Shown: piece after piece, positions 36,070 through 44,044 of the stretch
Position numbering within the stretch: the first letter of the stretch is position 1
Layout of the letters: every line of letters starts with the position of its first letter
From: Salinibacterium sp. ZJ450
Lineage (GTDB): Bacteria > Actinomycetota > Actinomycetes > Actinomycetales > Microbacteriaceae
NCBI RefSeq assembly: GCF_011751885.2
Contig: NZ_CP061771.1
Coordinates: 620,001 to 684,000, forward strand
Direction of reading: 5' to 3'
DNA: 64,000 bases
Made by a program: the position numbers and the translations under genes
The notes under the pieces: generated by a model
Told to the model about the DNA's origin: nothing
The model's input: only the letters and a program-made list of their open reading frames with translations
The model's database searches: none

Positions 36070-36753
36070 TCAGCTCGCAATGAACCGCGCATCCACCTCC
36101 GCACGCACCTCGATCTCTTCCGGCTTGAACTGCAGATCGCCGCTGCTGGCGCTAGCCATCCGAACCATGTCCGCCTCGAAGACGCGCGCCGCTGGCGAAC
36201 CCTGATCGCCCAACATCCCTGGGTCGGCGAGGGCGATGGCCCGCACCGTGCCGAGCCCGATGCTCTGAGCGAATACGCTCGCCTTGGCCACGGCATCCTT
36301 CACCGCGCGCGAGCGCACCTCGGCGGTGACGGTGGTGATCTTGGCGTCGGTGAGCGTCCACTCGATCTCGCCCAGGGTTACCCCATCGATCGCGACAACG
36401 CGTTCGATGAACCGGGCGAGCGCCTCGAAGTCGCTGAACTTGACGGTGAACGAGACCGCGGCATGGAACACCGGTGCCAGGCGCCGGCCCTCACTGTGCC
36501 ACGGGCGTTCGCTCCAGACGCGCACCGAGTCGCTCGACCACCAGGTAATCGGCCCGTCTGGAGACTGATGCAGTTGGGTGATGTCGTCGCGCACCCGGTC
36601 TGCCGCGACAGTGGTGCCTTCGAACACCGAGTCCCGGTCGCCGCCCTCGAAGCTCACGGTCACCGTCAACTTGGCGCGCTCCGCCGGGAAGTAGGCCGAG
36701 AACCTGCCCTTCACGGTGATGATCGTTTCGGTCACGGCGGTCTCCTTATTCAC
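36070..36753 (-). CDS. SIMPL (DUF541) domain protein
   Basis: A 227-residue protein with the SIMPL/DUF541 fold: TIITVKGRFSAYFPAERAKLTVTVSFEG at the N terminus, then VAIDGVTLGEIEWTLTDAK and AVKDAVAKASVFAQSIGLGTVRAIALADPG. The C terminus FKPEEIEVRAEVDARF is typical. There is no signal peptide, so the actinobacterial cytoplasmic subgroup fits. Function unknown. It lies upstream of ssrA on the opposite strand. Confidence 0.83.
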   Translation of the reverse strand: MNKETAVTETIITVKGRFSAYFPAERAKLTVTVSFEGGDRDSVFEGTTVAADRVRDDITQLHQSPDGPITWWSSDSVRVWSERPWHSEGRRLAPVFHAAVSFTVKFSDFEALARFIERVVAIDGVTLGEIEWTLTDAKITTVTAEVRSRAVKDAVAKASVFAQSIGLGTVRAIALADPGMLGDQGSPAARVFEADMVRMASASSGDLQFKPEEIEVRAEVDARFIAS

Positions 36754-36871
36754 AGACTCGGCGGCGGCATAGTCTTACCGCGTCCAGTGTTCTATACTGT
36801 AGAGCTGTGCTCTTCGGAGCACGATTGGTAATTCAACAGCGCGTGACAATGACCCACCTAACGGTGCACAT

Positions 36872-37240
36872 GGGGATGATCGGTTTCGACATTGCCTGCA
36901 AAACTGCGAGAAGCGGGTCGAGGATGCAGGGTTATCTCGTAAACGATCTCTGCAAACAATAAGTGCCAATTCAAAGCGCACTGACTTCGCCCTCGCTGCC
37001 TAAGCGAGCTCGATAGTCCGTCAGCCCGTGGGTCTGTTCCCGCCCCGGTCGCTGGCGTCATTTAGGGAACTTGCTGCGACATTACGCCTTAGGGTGTCGC
37101 GGGACTTGCACTAGGGCTGGGCTCGTCGACCTAGAGGCCTGCAGCAAAGGTCGGAGCCGAGTAGAACGCCTGAGCAGGCTACGCCCGTAGAAGGCGCAGA
37201 ATTACAGCAGTGGACCGGGGTTCAATTCCCCGCATCTCCA
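36872..37240 (+). ncRNA. ssrA: Transfer-messenger RNA (tmRNA)
   Basis: The 5' end GGGGATGATCGGTTTCGACA pairs with the 3' CATCTCCA end to form the acceptor stem, and the T-arm GGTTCAATTCC is present; CCA is not encoded. The tag frame reads ANSKRTDFALAA then TAA (37000 region), with the resume codon GCC following an AATAAGT context. Tag end ALAA is typical for ClpXP-directed degradation. It works with SmpB to free stalled ribosomes. Its 3' end is directly followed by an integrase gene. Confidence 0.95.
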
Positions 37241-37369
37241 CAAAAGCAATGAACAAGGTGTCGCATGACTTTTCTGGAAAGCTTCAGAAATGTCGGTGGC
37301 TGTTCGTAGCATTTGGAGAACTCCTCAAATGAGGGGATCTCCCCATGGTCGTTGTCACGCACTGTGATC

Positions 37370-37412
37370 GCCCCCTCCGGTGAGATTCTTTTGAGAGCTC
37401 ACCGGAAGGGGC
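37370..37412 (+). promoter_or_regulatory. Large inverted repeat over the recombinase start
   Basis: Arms at 37370-37384 and 37398-37412 (CTCACCGGAAGGGGC on the right) match at 14 of 15 positions, with a 13-nt loop. The right arm contains the GGAAGGGG that would serve as ribosome binding site for the GTG at 37417, so the hairpin could hide it. Alternatively it is a recombinase binding site or terminator remnant at the island edge. Two small palindromes at 37323-37334 and 37333-37344 lie just before. Confidence 0.5.
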
Positions 37413-37416
37413 GTTC

Positions 37417-38841
37417 GTGCGAGTTCAAACAATCAAACTGGCTGCCATGAATGGGGCGCTTCTCACCGCGACCGGTGAACCGATTAGTCCGGACGACATC
37501 CAGTCGATTGCGCGTGGGGCATCCATTCCGGACGGAACCCCGTTTCTCATCGGCGAGGACGGAGACGTTCTGTCCGCCGCGCACGTCAACGCCTACCTGC
37601 TCGAAGCATCACGGCAGCGCGCCTACGCCGGCGATTCACTTCAAGCCGTGCATGCACCGACCCTGCTCCGGCTTCTTCAGCACGTCCGGAATCGACAAAA
37701 CGCCAAGGTTGACCTGAGCGCGACCAAACGGGAAGACCTAGTCGACTACAAGGATATTCGTCGACCTCGACTCGCAGCCGGAAGCTGGAACAATGAGCTC
37801 GCCATCCTGAGCAGCTTCTTCGACTATGCGCTGAAAGCCGGCTGGGTCGACCAGAACCCGGTGCCGCGGTGGGGGAGTCGACAACGCAGCACGCTGGCCG
37901 ACCGAACAAGTACCCACCGCCGAGAACGCCACCTAACCGAACAACAGCTCCGCTTCTTCCTCGAAGTCGGTCTCCGCGGAGACCTACCCTCCGACCGTGA
38001 CACGCGGCCGCCCTACCCGGAACGGGACTACATCCTAGGGCTCCTCCTGGCGACAACCGGGCTCCGTCGGCAAGAGGCAGTGCTCGTCCTCGACTGCGAG
38101 ATCCCGACCCCGACGACTATGCCGGCCAGCGGAGTGCACACGTTCACCCGATACGGCAAGGGCTCCCGCCCTCGCGACATCTGGATCACCGACACCTTCG
38201 TCGACAAGGCTCAGCTCTATCGCAGCTCCAACAGGGAGAAAATCATCGCTCGTGCGCAATCCTCTCTCCGCAAGCGTGTTCGCGAGCATAGAGCCCTGAT
38301 GACCGTTGTTGAACAAGACAACCGCGAACCGCCCAAGCTCATCATCGACGGCCACCGGGTGAAGCCCGAACTGCTCAGCAACGCCGACCGCGCACGCGCG
38401 GTCACCCGCCGGGCCGATGGCACGATCGAACCGCTCGCGTTCATTGTCGCGGAAGGCGGCAAGCCCCCCGCCCTCCGCACGGTAAACCAATGGTTCAACG
38501 ATGCGGTCAACAGAGTCTCTCCGCTCGACCACCCCGCCCAGCCGCCCAGCCACATCCACGTCACCCCGCATGTCATGCGCCACACCTTCGCGGTCCGCAT
38601 GCTCGCCGCACTCATCCGGTTAGGGCGTGAAACAAAGAGCAACCCCTACCACTTCCTCGCGTCACCCGAGTTCGTCGTTCAACAACTCCTCGGCCACGCG
38701 GACATTGAAACCACGGCGATATACCTACGCGCCGCCCTGCGCTACAGCGACGAGCTTCCCGACGCACTTCGGATGCTTGTCGCTGAATCAATCGGCAGTC
38801 CCGGGGGTTCCGCTTTTGCAGAAAGTGATACCTACTCATGA
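37417..38841 (+). CDS. Tyrosine recombinase 1 of the trio (TnpA-like integrase)
   Basis: A 474-residue site-specific recombinase with a complete-looking C-terminal catalytic domain. The first Arg lies in TTGLRRQEAVLV, HxxR in HVTPHVMRHTFAVRML, and the terminal His and nucleophilic Tyr in LLGHADIETTAIYL. The N-terminal SAM-like/core-binding domain covers about residues 50-180. The GTG start is inside a hairpin. It begins 177 bp after ssrA and overlaps the next recombinase by 4 bp. Codon use is less GC-extreme than in neighbouring core genes. With the next two it forms a Tn554/RIT-type trio. Confidence 0.88.
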   Translation: MRVQTIKLAAMNGALLTATGEPISPDDIQSIARGASIPDGTPFLIGEDGDVLSAAHVNAYLLEASRQRAYAGDSLQAVHAPTLLRLLQHVRNRQNAKVDLSATKREDLVDYKDIRRPRLAAGSWNNELAILSSFFDYALKAGWVDQNPVPRWGSRQRSTLADRTSTHRRERHLTEQQLRFFLEVGLRGDLPSDRDTRPPYPERDYILGLLLATTGLRRQEAVLVLDCEIPTPTTMPASGVHTFTRYGKGSRPRDIWITDTFVDKAQLYRSSNREKIIARAQSSLRKRVREHRALMTVVEQDNREPPKLIIDGHRVKPELLSNADRARAVTRRADGTIEPLAFIVAEGGKPPALRTVNQWFNDAVNRVSPLDHPAQPPSHIHVTPHVMRHTFAVRMLAALIRLGRETKSNPYHFLASPEFVVQQLLGHADIETTAIYLRAALRYSDELPDALRMLVAESIGSPGGSAFAESDTYS

Positions 38842-40478
38842 CTACCTCGAAGCAGGCCATTGTTGTTGTGGTGCAGGAGAAATACGGCACGGCTACCCGG
38901 TTCATCATCAGGTCCGACGAGTATGCCGTTCCGCGACTTGTTCGAGAACTGGCAGAACATTTCCAAACGATCGCGCCAGAGATCGGCGGTTCGGTTGAGG
39001 AGGTGGCAGGGGCAATCCGCAGCTTTGGCAGATCGATGGGGAATCAGCCCCTTGACGCTCTTCACATGCAAGACTTCGGCCTTAATGACTTACGGACTCG
39101 TCATCTCGACGCATGGGAGCGACAGCTCGCCATCGCCCAATCGGAATCAGGAACAGACACTCCATATCGCCGCGCAGTCCATCTGTTCGCACTGCTGCGT
39201 CGATTCGATGACGACCAACCCGGCACGCTTCACAGCGGTGTCTCACGTCGGGTCCGTCAGCAAACCCGTCTATCGCACATCCGCCGCGCTCCGGACGCAG
39301 ACCACACCGACGAGGAGTCCCGCCGGATACGCAGCGCCGCGCACCGACTCGTCTATGACGCACTGTGCATCGCTCAAGAAGATCCCGACTATCTGCCGAA
39401 CAGCGACGTCATAGCAGCCCTGCACGTGCTGCTCAGCCTCGCCACCGGCGAGCCACCCGAAGTGCTTCGATCACTGACCATCGACGACCTCAAGGTCACC
39501 CCAGAGCCCGGGCGTCGCGCCGATTGGCCTCGAAACCCCAGCTGGTCGCAAATGACTGACCTCGCCCGAGCCGACGGTATTCAATCATTTGCAGTGACCT
39601 TCACCAAGCGACGCGCAGGAGTCCGATACGACGAGGTATTCACCCGGTCCGACCATCGGGCCGCCCACCAAAGCCTCACCAGACTGCTTGTTCTCACCGC
39701 CGCTGCCCGCACTCAGGCCACAGATCGATCGCTCTGGCTCACTAGGAAGAATCTATTGACCCGGCAAATGGATTGGCGAAAGGCAGGTCTCCTGTCCACC
39801 TGGTATCGCCAGCACGTCAAGGGTGCTCCGATCAGCGTTCCGCACAAATTCTCCCGTCTCCGGAAAACCAAGCTGCGGCGGGAGTCCTCCGCCGACCCCG
39901 TCCGCTACCTCAAGGACGGCCGCCGACACACTGCACGGACCTTCTTCGAGCACTACACAAATAGCGCCGTACTTCGAGCCGAGGCTGGCGCGATAGTCGT
40001 CGAAACGATCGGCTCCTACTTCGACATCGCCACAGGGCCCACCATCATCACCCCAGAAGCAGAAGCCATGCTCCGGGCCGGAGCGACAGTCGAGGTCCTC
40101 GATCCCGGCACAGCCACAGCTCTGATTAGCGGGCAACTCGAAGGAGCGCTCTGCGCGTGTCGAAATCCACTCGACTCCCCCCATGCGCCGGCAGGCGACC
40201 TGTGCCCTGTCGCGCAGATGGGACATTGCTTCGGCTGCCCCAACGGAATCGTCACCGAGCGGCACCTGCCCGCGCTGCTGGTTGTGGAGGAGATTTCGAG
40301 TCCTCAAGAAGCACCCAACCTCGCTCTCTGGAAAGAGGTGTGGGAGCCCATACAGCGAGGGACCAGAGCGATTCTGCCCCTTTTCCCCGCGGATGCCATT
40401 GCCCGCGCCCGAGAGCACGTGGACAAAGTGCACATCGATTTGGGGCTTCGCAACGACTTGAGAGGAACAAATGGCTAA
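38838..40478 (+). CDS. Tyrosine recombinase 2 of the trio (divergent, zinc-motif)
   Basis: A 546-residue recombinase-like protein. The catalytic region is degenerate: the usual Arg I position reads ATGEPPEVLRSL with Glu, the second Arg box appears as FSRLRKTKLRRE, and the final His/Tyr as HTARTFFEHYTNS. A Cys cluster near the C terminus (CACRN, then C, C and CFGC, about residues 437-470) resembles a zinc ribbon. It overlaps genes on both sides by 4 to 8 bp. It is probably an accessory or partner recombinase in the transposition complex. Confidence 0.82.
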   Translation: MTTSKQAIVVVVQEKYGTATRFIIRSDEYAVPRLVRELAEHFQTIAPEIGGSVEEVAGAIRSFGRSMGNQPLDALHMQDFGLNDLRTRHLDAWERQLAIAQSESGTDTPYRRAVHLFALLRRFDDDQPGTLHSGVSRRVRQQTRLSHIRRAPDADHTDEESRRIRSAAHRLVYDALCIAQEDPDYLPNSDVIAALHVLLSLATGEPPEVLRSLTIDDLKVTPEPGRRADWPRNPSWSQMTDLARADGIQSFAVTFTKRRAGVRYDEVFTRSDHRAAHQSLTRLLVLTAAARTQATDRSLWLTRKNLLTRQMDWRKAGLLSTWYRQHVKGAPISVPHKFSRLRKTKLRRESSADPVRYLKDGRRHTARTFFEHYTNSAVLRAEAGAIVVETIGSYFDIATGPTIITPEAEAMLRAGATVEVLDPGTATALISGQLEGALCACRNPLDSPHAPAGDLCPVAQMGHCFGCPNGIVTERHLPALLVVEEISSPQEAPNLALWKEVWEPIQRGTRAILPLFPADAIARAREHVDKVHIDLGLRNDLRGTNG

Positions 40479-42555
40479 CGGAGTCAGCCGCTCATACGCC
40501 CACGGAGGCGCTCCGCGATTCTTCGATGACGACGAAGAGGTCGAGGAGGGCAACCTCCAGGGTCCGCGATTCGGTGATGAGGTGTGGGAATTCGGTGACC
40601 GCCCACGGCTTTCGCAGGGGGAACGTCGCATCCGGGTCTCTGATATCCCGAAGGGGTACCTTGAAACCGCTCGTCATGTGCTGTTCGTCCTGAGCAGGCC
40701 CTCACATCCGGTCGTCGCCGAGAATGCCGTCGTGTCTGCGCGCAGACCCGCCCCCATGGCGAAGCTGTACAAAGTATTCCGTCAGCTCAGAACCATCGCG
40801 GAATGGGGAATTGCTCGAGGGCTGCACAATTGGGGCGAGTGGACGCAGCCGACCCTCGACGACTTCCTGACCGATCTACAAGCGGGTCGCCACCGACCGC
40901 AGGGACAGGCGCTGGCGCCGGGCTCGGTACGTGGATATGTTTCCACACTCAAGCTGCTTCACCGTCTCGGTGGCGTGCTTCCCTCTGGTCTTCCAGAGGA
41001 GCCCTGGCCAATGCGGTCGGCGGCTCGGGTGGCAGGCGAGGTCGCGGCTTTCGAGAACCGGACTCCGCCGTTGCCCTGGGATACTTGGCGACCGCTGATC
41101 GCCGCATCCGCGGTATTCATCGACCGCTTCAGCACAGACATCCTCGCCGCAGACCGGGCGCTGCGAGCAGCTCAGACGAGCAACCAATTGAACCGAGGCG
41201 CAACCGGTAGCGACGCCATCGAGTGCCTCGAGAAGTTTCTCGACGACGGCGGGGTTATCCCACTTCACACTGGCTTCGGCAAAGCGGGTGGGCGTTCCCG
41301 AGGCCACGCCAACTTTGCATTAGTGCAACGCCTTGCGGGAGTGAGCGGCATCACCTTTAAGCGGACGCACCACGCCTACCAGCCCCGAGTGTACGAAATC
41401 ATTGATGATGCCGTCACCGAGGGAAAAGTAGCGTACGGCGGTCTTGTAACGCCAAGCGTAGAGATTACGGACGGGTCCGGCGAGAGCACCACATGGATCA
41501 CAGAAATTGGCATGGGGGAGGCCGAGTACCTTCCGAGCCTCCTTCGGGCGGCCAGTTACATCCTGATCGCTTCCCTCACTGGAATGCGCGACAGTGAGAT
41601 CCAAGAACTCCGCGTGGGCAGCGTCGAAATGCAAGACGGCCTAACCGTCCTGCGAGCCAAGCAGTTCAAAGGTCGATCACCCGAAGGTATCGAGCGCGTC
41701 TGGTGGGCGCCGGAAGTTCTGACGAAAGTCGTCGATACGCTGACTGAACTCTCCACCCACGAATGGCTCTTCGCACGGGTGCCACGATCTGGGGAGAAGC
41801 GCCGACCCGGCCCATATGACCCACATCGTGACATCGCCCGTCTCATCGACTTCGTCAACGCCGCACCCGACTCGCGTGTAGGGCGAGGAAACGGACTCGC
41901 TCTTGAGAAGATCGCACTCAGCCCGTCTGATGCGATCAACGCAACATCGCTTCGTCGGTCTTACTCGGTATATGCGGCGACCCACCCCGGCGCCATCATC
42001 GGAATCGGAATGCAGCTTGGACACTCCGCGTTGCGCCAGACGACGGTATACGGCAGCGACGGAAACGAGCACGCCGTTTCCCTGCTCAATGACGAGCGCA
42101 TTAAAGTCGTACGCGAGGAAGTGGATCGCATTGTGGGCGACGCCCGGCCACTCGCAGGATCCGGAGGTGATGACCTGGATAAGATTCGCGCACAGGTGAT
42201 CCTTGACCCCGACCGCGCCGAACGTCTACTCGACCAGGTAGCCGATCGCTACCATCTCGGCCTTGTAAACGATTGCCTGTATACGCCCGGAACTGCCGCG
42301 TGTGGAACAGACGGGCCGCACCTCGCCGGGCACTTTTGCGCTGCGAACCGCTGCCCCAACGCCGTATTCCACGAGACGCACCGGCCGCTGATCACCTTGC
42401 ATATCGAGCGGCTCGACCACCAACTGGACCGCCCAGGAGGGCATCCAGATTTCGCGTCTTCGATCCGCGAGCAACGCGCAGGCTGGGCGGCGGTGCTGTC
42501 ATCTCTGACGGACGATTCGGAAGGGAGTGCTGATGACGCACAAGCGAGTGAGTGA
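40471..42555 (+). CDS. Tyrosine recombinase 3 of the trio (large, TnpB-like)
   Basis: A 694-residue recombinase with catalytic motifs SLTGMRDSEIQELRV (Arg I), INATSLRRSYSVYA (second Arg) and GIGMQLGHSALRQTTVYG (His, Tyr). A C-terminal Cys/His cluster, CGTDGPHLAGHFCAANRCPNAVFH, may bind zinc. Its size and position match TnpB of Tn554-like elements. It begins 8 bp inside the previous gene and overlaps the following small gene by 20 bp or so, so all four are one operon. Confidence 0.85.
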   Translation: MANGVSRSYAHGGAPRFFDDDEEVEEGNLQGPRFGDEVWEFGDRPRLSQGERRIRVSDIPKGYLETARHVLFVLSRPSHPVVAENAVVSARRPAPMAKLYKVFRQLRTIAEWGIARGLHNWGEWTQPTLDDFLTDLQAGRHRPQGQALAPGSVRGYVSTLKLLHRLGGVLPSGLPEEPWPMRSAARVAGEVAAFENRTPPLPWDTWRPLIAASAVFIDRFSTDILAADRALRAAQTSNQLNRGATGSDAIECLEKFLDDGGVIPLHTGFGKAGGRSRGHANFALVQRLAGVSGITFKRTHHAYQPRVYEIIDDAVTEGKVAYGGLVTPSVEITDGSGESTTWITEIGMGEAEYLPSLLRAASYILIASLTGMRDSEIQELRVGSVEMQDGLTVLRAKQFKGRSPEGIERVWWAPEVLTKVVDTLTELSTHEWLFARVPRSGEKRRPGPYDPHRDIARLIDFVNAAPDSRVGRGNGLALEKIALSPSDAINATSLRRSYSVYAATHPGAIIGIGMQLGHSALRQTTVYGSDGNEHAVSLLNDERIKVVREEVDRIVGDARPLAGSGGDDLDKIRAQVILDPDRAERLLDQVADRYHLGLVNDCLYTPGTAACGTDGPHLAGHFCAANRCPNAVFHETHRPLITLHIERLDHQLDRPGGHPDFASSIREQRAGWAAVLSSLTDDSEGSADDAQASE

Positions 42556-42949
42556 CCAGTCGATGCAGGCCATCAGCGATGCGATTGATGCGATTGCTCG
42601 CGACGATTCGCTGCCGAGAACGAAACGTGAAATCGAGAAACTGACCGGACTCAGCCACGCGACAGTGGCCCGAGCTTTCTTGCAAGATCAAGCAGCGACT
42701 GTGGCCCGATGGCGGCTGGAAGCACGATTCACGGAACTGACCGCACACAGCGGTGGGCGCAGCCCGCACGCAGCGAATGTTGCCGAGTTGAAGAGTCTGC
42801 TGGCCCAGCGGAATCGCGAGATCACGCAGCTTCGGGAGCAGACTGCTCGCTATCAGCAGATGATCTACATCCAGCACGTAGCTACTCAGCAGAAGTTAGG
42901 CGGTGTCGCTCCTATCGGGATTAATCGCCCGCGAGGGAAGCAGAATTGA
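42533..42949 (+). CDS. Small helix-turn-helix/coiled-coil transposition protein (TnpC-like)
   Basis: A 138-residue protein overlapping the end of recombinase 3. Residues about 25-55 look like a helix-turn-helix (RTKREIEKLTGLSHATVARAF). Residues about 85-125 are a predicted coiled coil, ELKSLLAQRNREITQLREQTAR. Small coiled-coil proteins at this position (TnpC of Tn554; DUF6262-like proteins in actinobacterial elements) affect the efficiency or orientation of integration. ATG 42533 is preferred; GTG 42527 is possible. Confidence 0.72.
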   Translation: MTHKRVSDQSMQAISDAIDAIARDDSLPRTKREIEKLTGLSHATVARAFLQDQAATVARWRLEARFTELTAHSGGRSPHAANVAELKSLLAQRNREITQLREQTARYQQMIYIQHVATQQKLGGVAPIGINRPRGKQN

Positions 42950-42999
42950 CTCCGGCGGGAAGCCCGACCTCCTCGGCAATCCTTGTGGACCCCGACTTG

Positions 43000-43015
43000 C
43001 TCGCTCGCGAGCGAG
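43000..43015. repeat. Perfect 16-bp palindrome
   Basis: CTCGCTCGCGAGCGAG is its own reverse complement and lies 50 bp after the recombinase operon. It could be a terminator stem without a loop, a protein-binding site or a recombination site. Nothing in the sequence chooses among these. Confidence 0.55.
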
Positions 43016-43080
43016 TGCCGGCTCCGTAACGGAGGAGCGTGTCCGTCTGGCCTACGGTTCTAGACAGCGGACAGGTGCCC

Positions 43081-43194
43081 TCAGTCGTCGCCCAGATCCG
43101 ACTCGGTTGTAATCCAATCTTCGTCACCGTTGAGTGGCGTGGTTCGTTCGTCGGCCGGGCCGATGGACGGAATGGGTTTGCGATTGTCGGTCAT
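43081..43194 (-). CDS. Small acidic protein, 37 residues
   Basis: A short frame on the minus strand begins MTDNRKPIPSIG and ends ESDLGDD before TGA. The composition is strongly acidic at the C terminus and looks protein-like. It fills most of the gap between the recombinase operon and the helix-turn-helix gene and is divergent from the latter. A weak ribosome binding site (AAGGTTGAG) precedes the ATG. No family recognised; it may be a regulator or a chance frame. Confidence 0.42.
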   Translation of the reverse strand: MTDNRKPIPSIGPADERTTPLNGDEDWITTESDLGDD

Positions 43195-43270
43195 CGCTCA
43201 ACCTTCGCGATCAGTGAGTGAGAGCACAATGGGCGCAAGAAGTTCTTGACTATACGCTGCAGGGGTGGAC

Positions 43271-43792
43271 ATGAACGAACCTGACTCGTCGAGCCGACCG
43301 GCCTTGGGTGACCAGCTGTCTGATGCGGAGATAGAGATTCTCCGCGCGGGTGGCATTGACCTCACCGGCGACGACGAGGACCCGTCCAAGTACGAAGAAA
43401 TGGTCGCCGAGTCGACCGCGTGGATCCGAAGCCTGTTCCTATCCGTGGACAAGGCTGCGGAACGATTGTCGATCGACGCGAGCGAGGTCGAGCGAATGTG
43501 CGAGGACGGCTTCCTCGTTGCGGAGCGGCAAACTGATAGCTGGAGCATTCCGGCGTGGCAGATCATCCGGGGAGACGGTAACAGGTACTTCCTTCTGGAG
43601 CGACGGCGTGACGTGGATGCTGCGGGTCGAAAAGCGGACCGTGATGCCGTGACCATCGCGACTGTCATGAACACTCCGCAACGCGAGCTTGCAGTTGGTG
43701 ACGTGCTGATTACACCTGTTCAGTGGCTTGAGCAGGGACGCGATGTGCGGACCGTGCTCCAAGTGATGTCGAGTGACCCCGGGGCTTGGTGA
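43271..43792 (+). CDS. Helix-turn-helix protein with Xre/MbcA-ParS-like C-terminal motif
   Basis: A 173-residue soluble protein. Residues about 55-95 resemble an excisionase/MerR-like winged helix (SVDKAAERLSIDASEVERMCEDGFL, then SWSIPAWQI). The C terminus, TPVQWLEQGRDVRTVLQVM, resembles the 'PxxWL..G.d...V' motif of MbcA/ParS antitoxins. No partner toxin gene of the RES type is adjacent. AGGGG lies 5 nt before the ATG. It is upstream of the NACHT-helicase operon in the same direction, 250 bp apart, and may regulate the cargo. Confidence 0.65.
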   Translation: MNEPDSSSRPALGDQLSDAEIEILRAGGIDLTGDDEDPSKYEEMVAESTAWIRSLFLSVDKAAERLSIDASEVERMCEDGFLVAERQTDSWSIPAWQIIRGDGNRYFLLERRRDVDAAGRKADRDAVTIATVMNTPQRELAVGDVLITPVQWLEQGRDVRTVLQVMSSDPGAW

Positions 43793-44044
43793 ACATCTAG
43801 CCGCAACTGTTGGAGTGGAACCCTTCGCGCCGCAAAAGGTTCCTAGGAGGACGTTCCGTCGGTTCGCTTGCGAACTGGCATGGCCCGACCGGCGGGCCTC
43901 AGCGAAATTCGTTCGTTAGAGGTGCAGCCGGACGCTAGCCGCTGGATTGGGCACGTAATCACGGGGCACGCTTATCTGCAGTTACGCAGTTGGGTACCTC
44001 CGTCTGGGGGTCGGATTGGCGAAGATTCTGAGTGATGATTAGGT

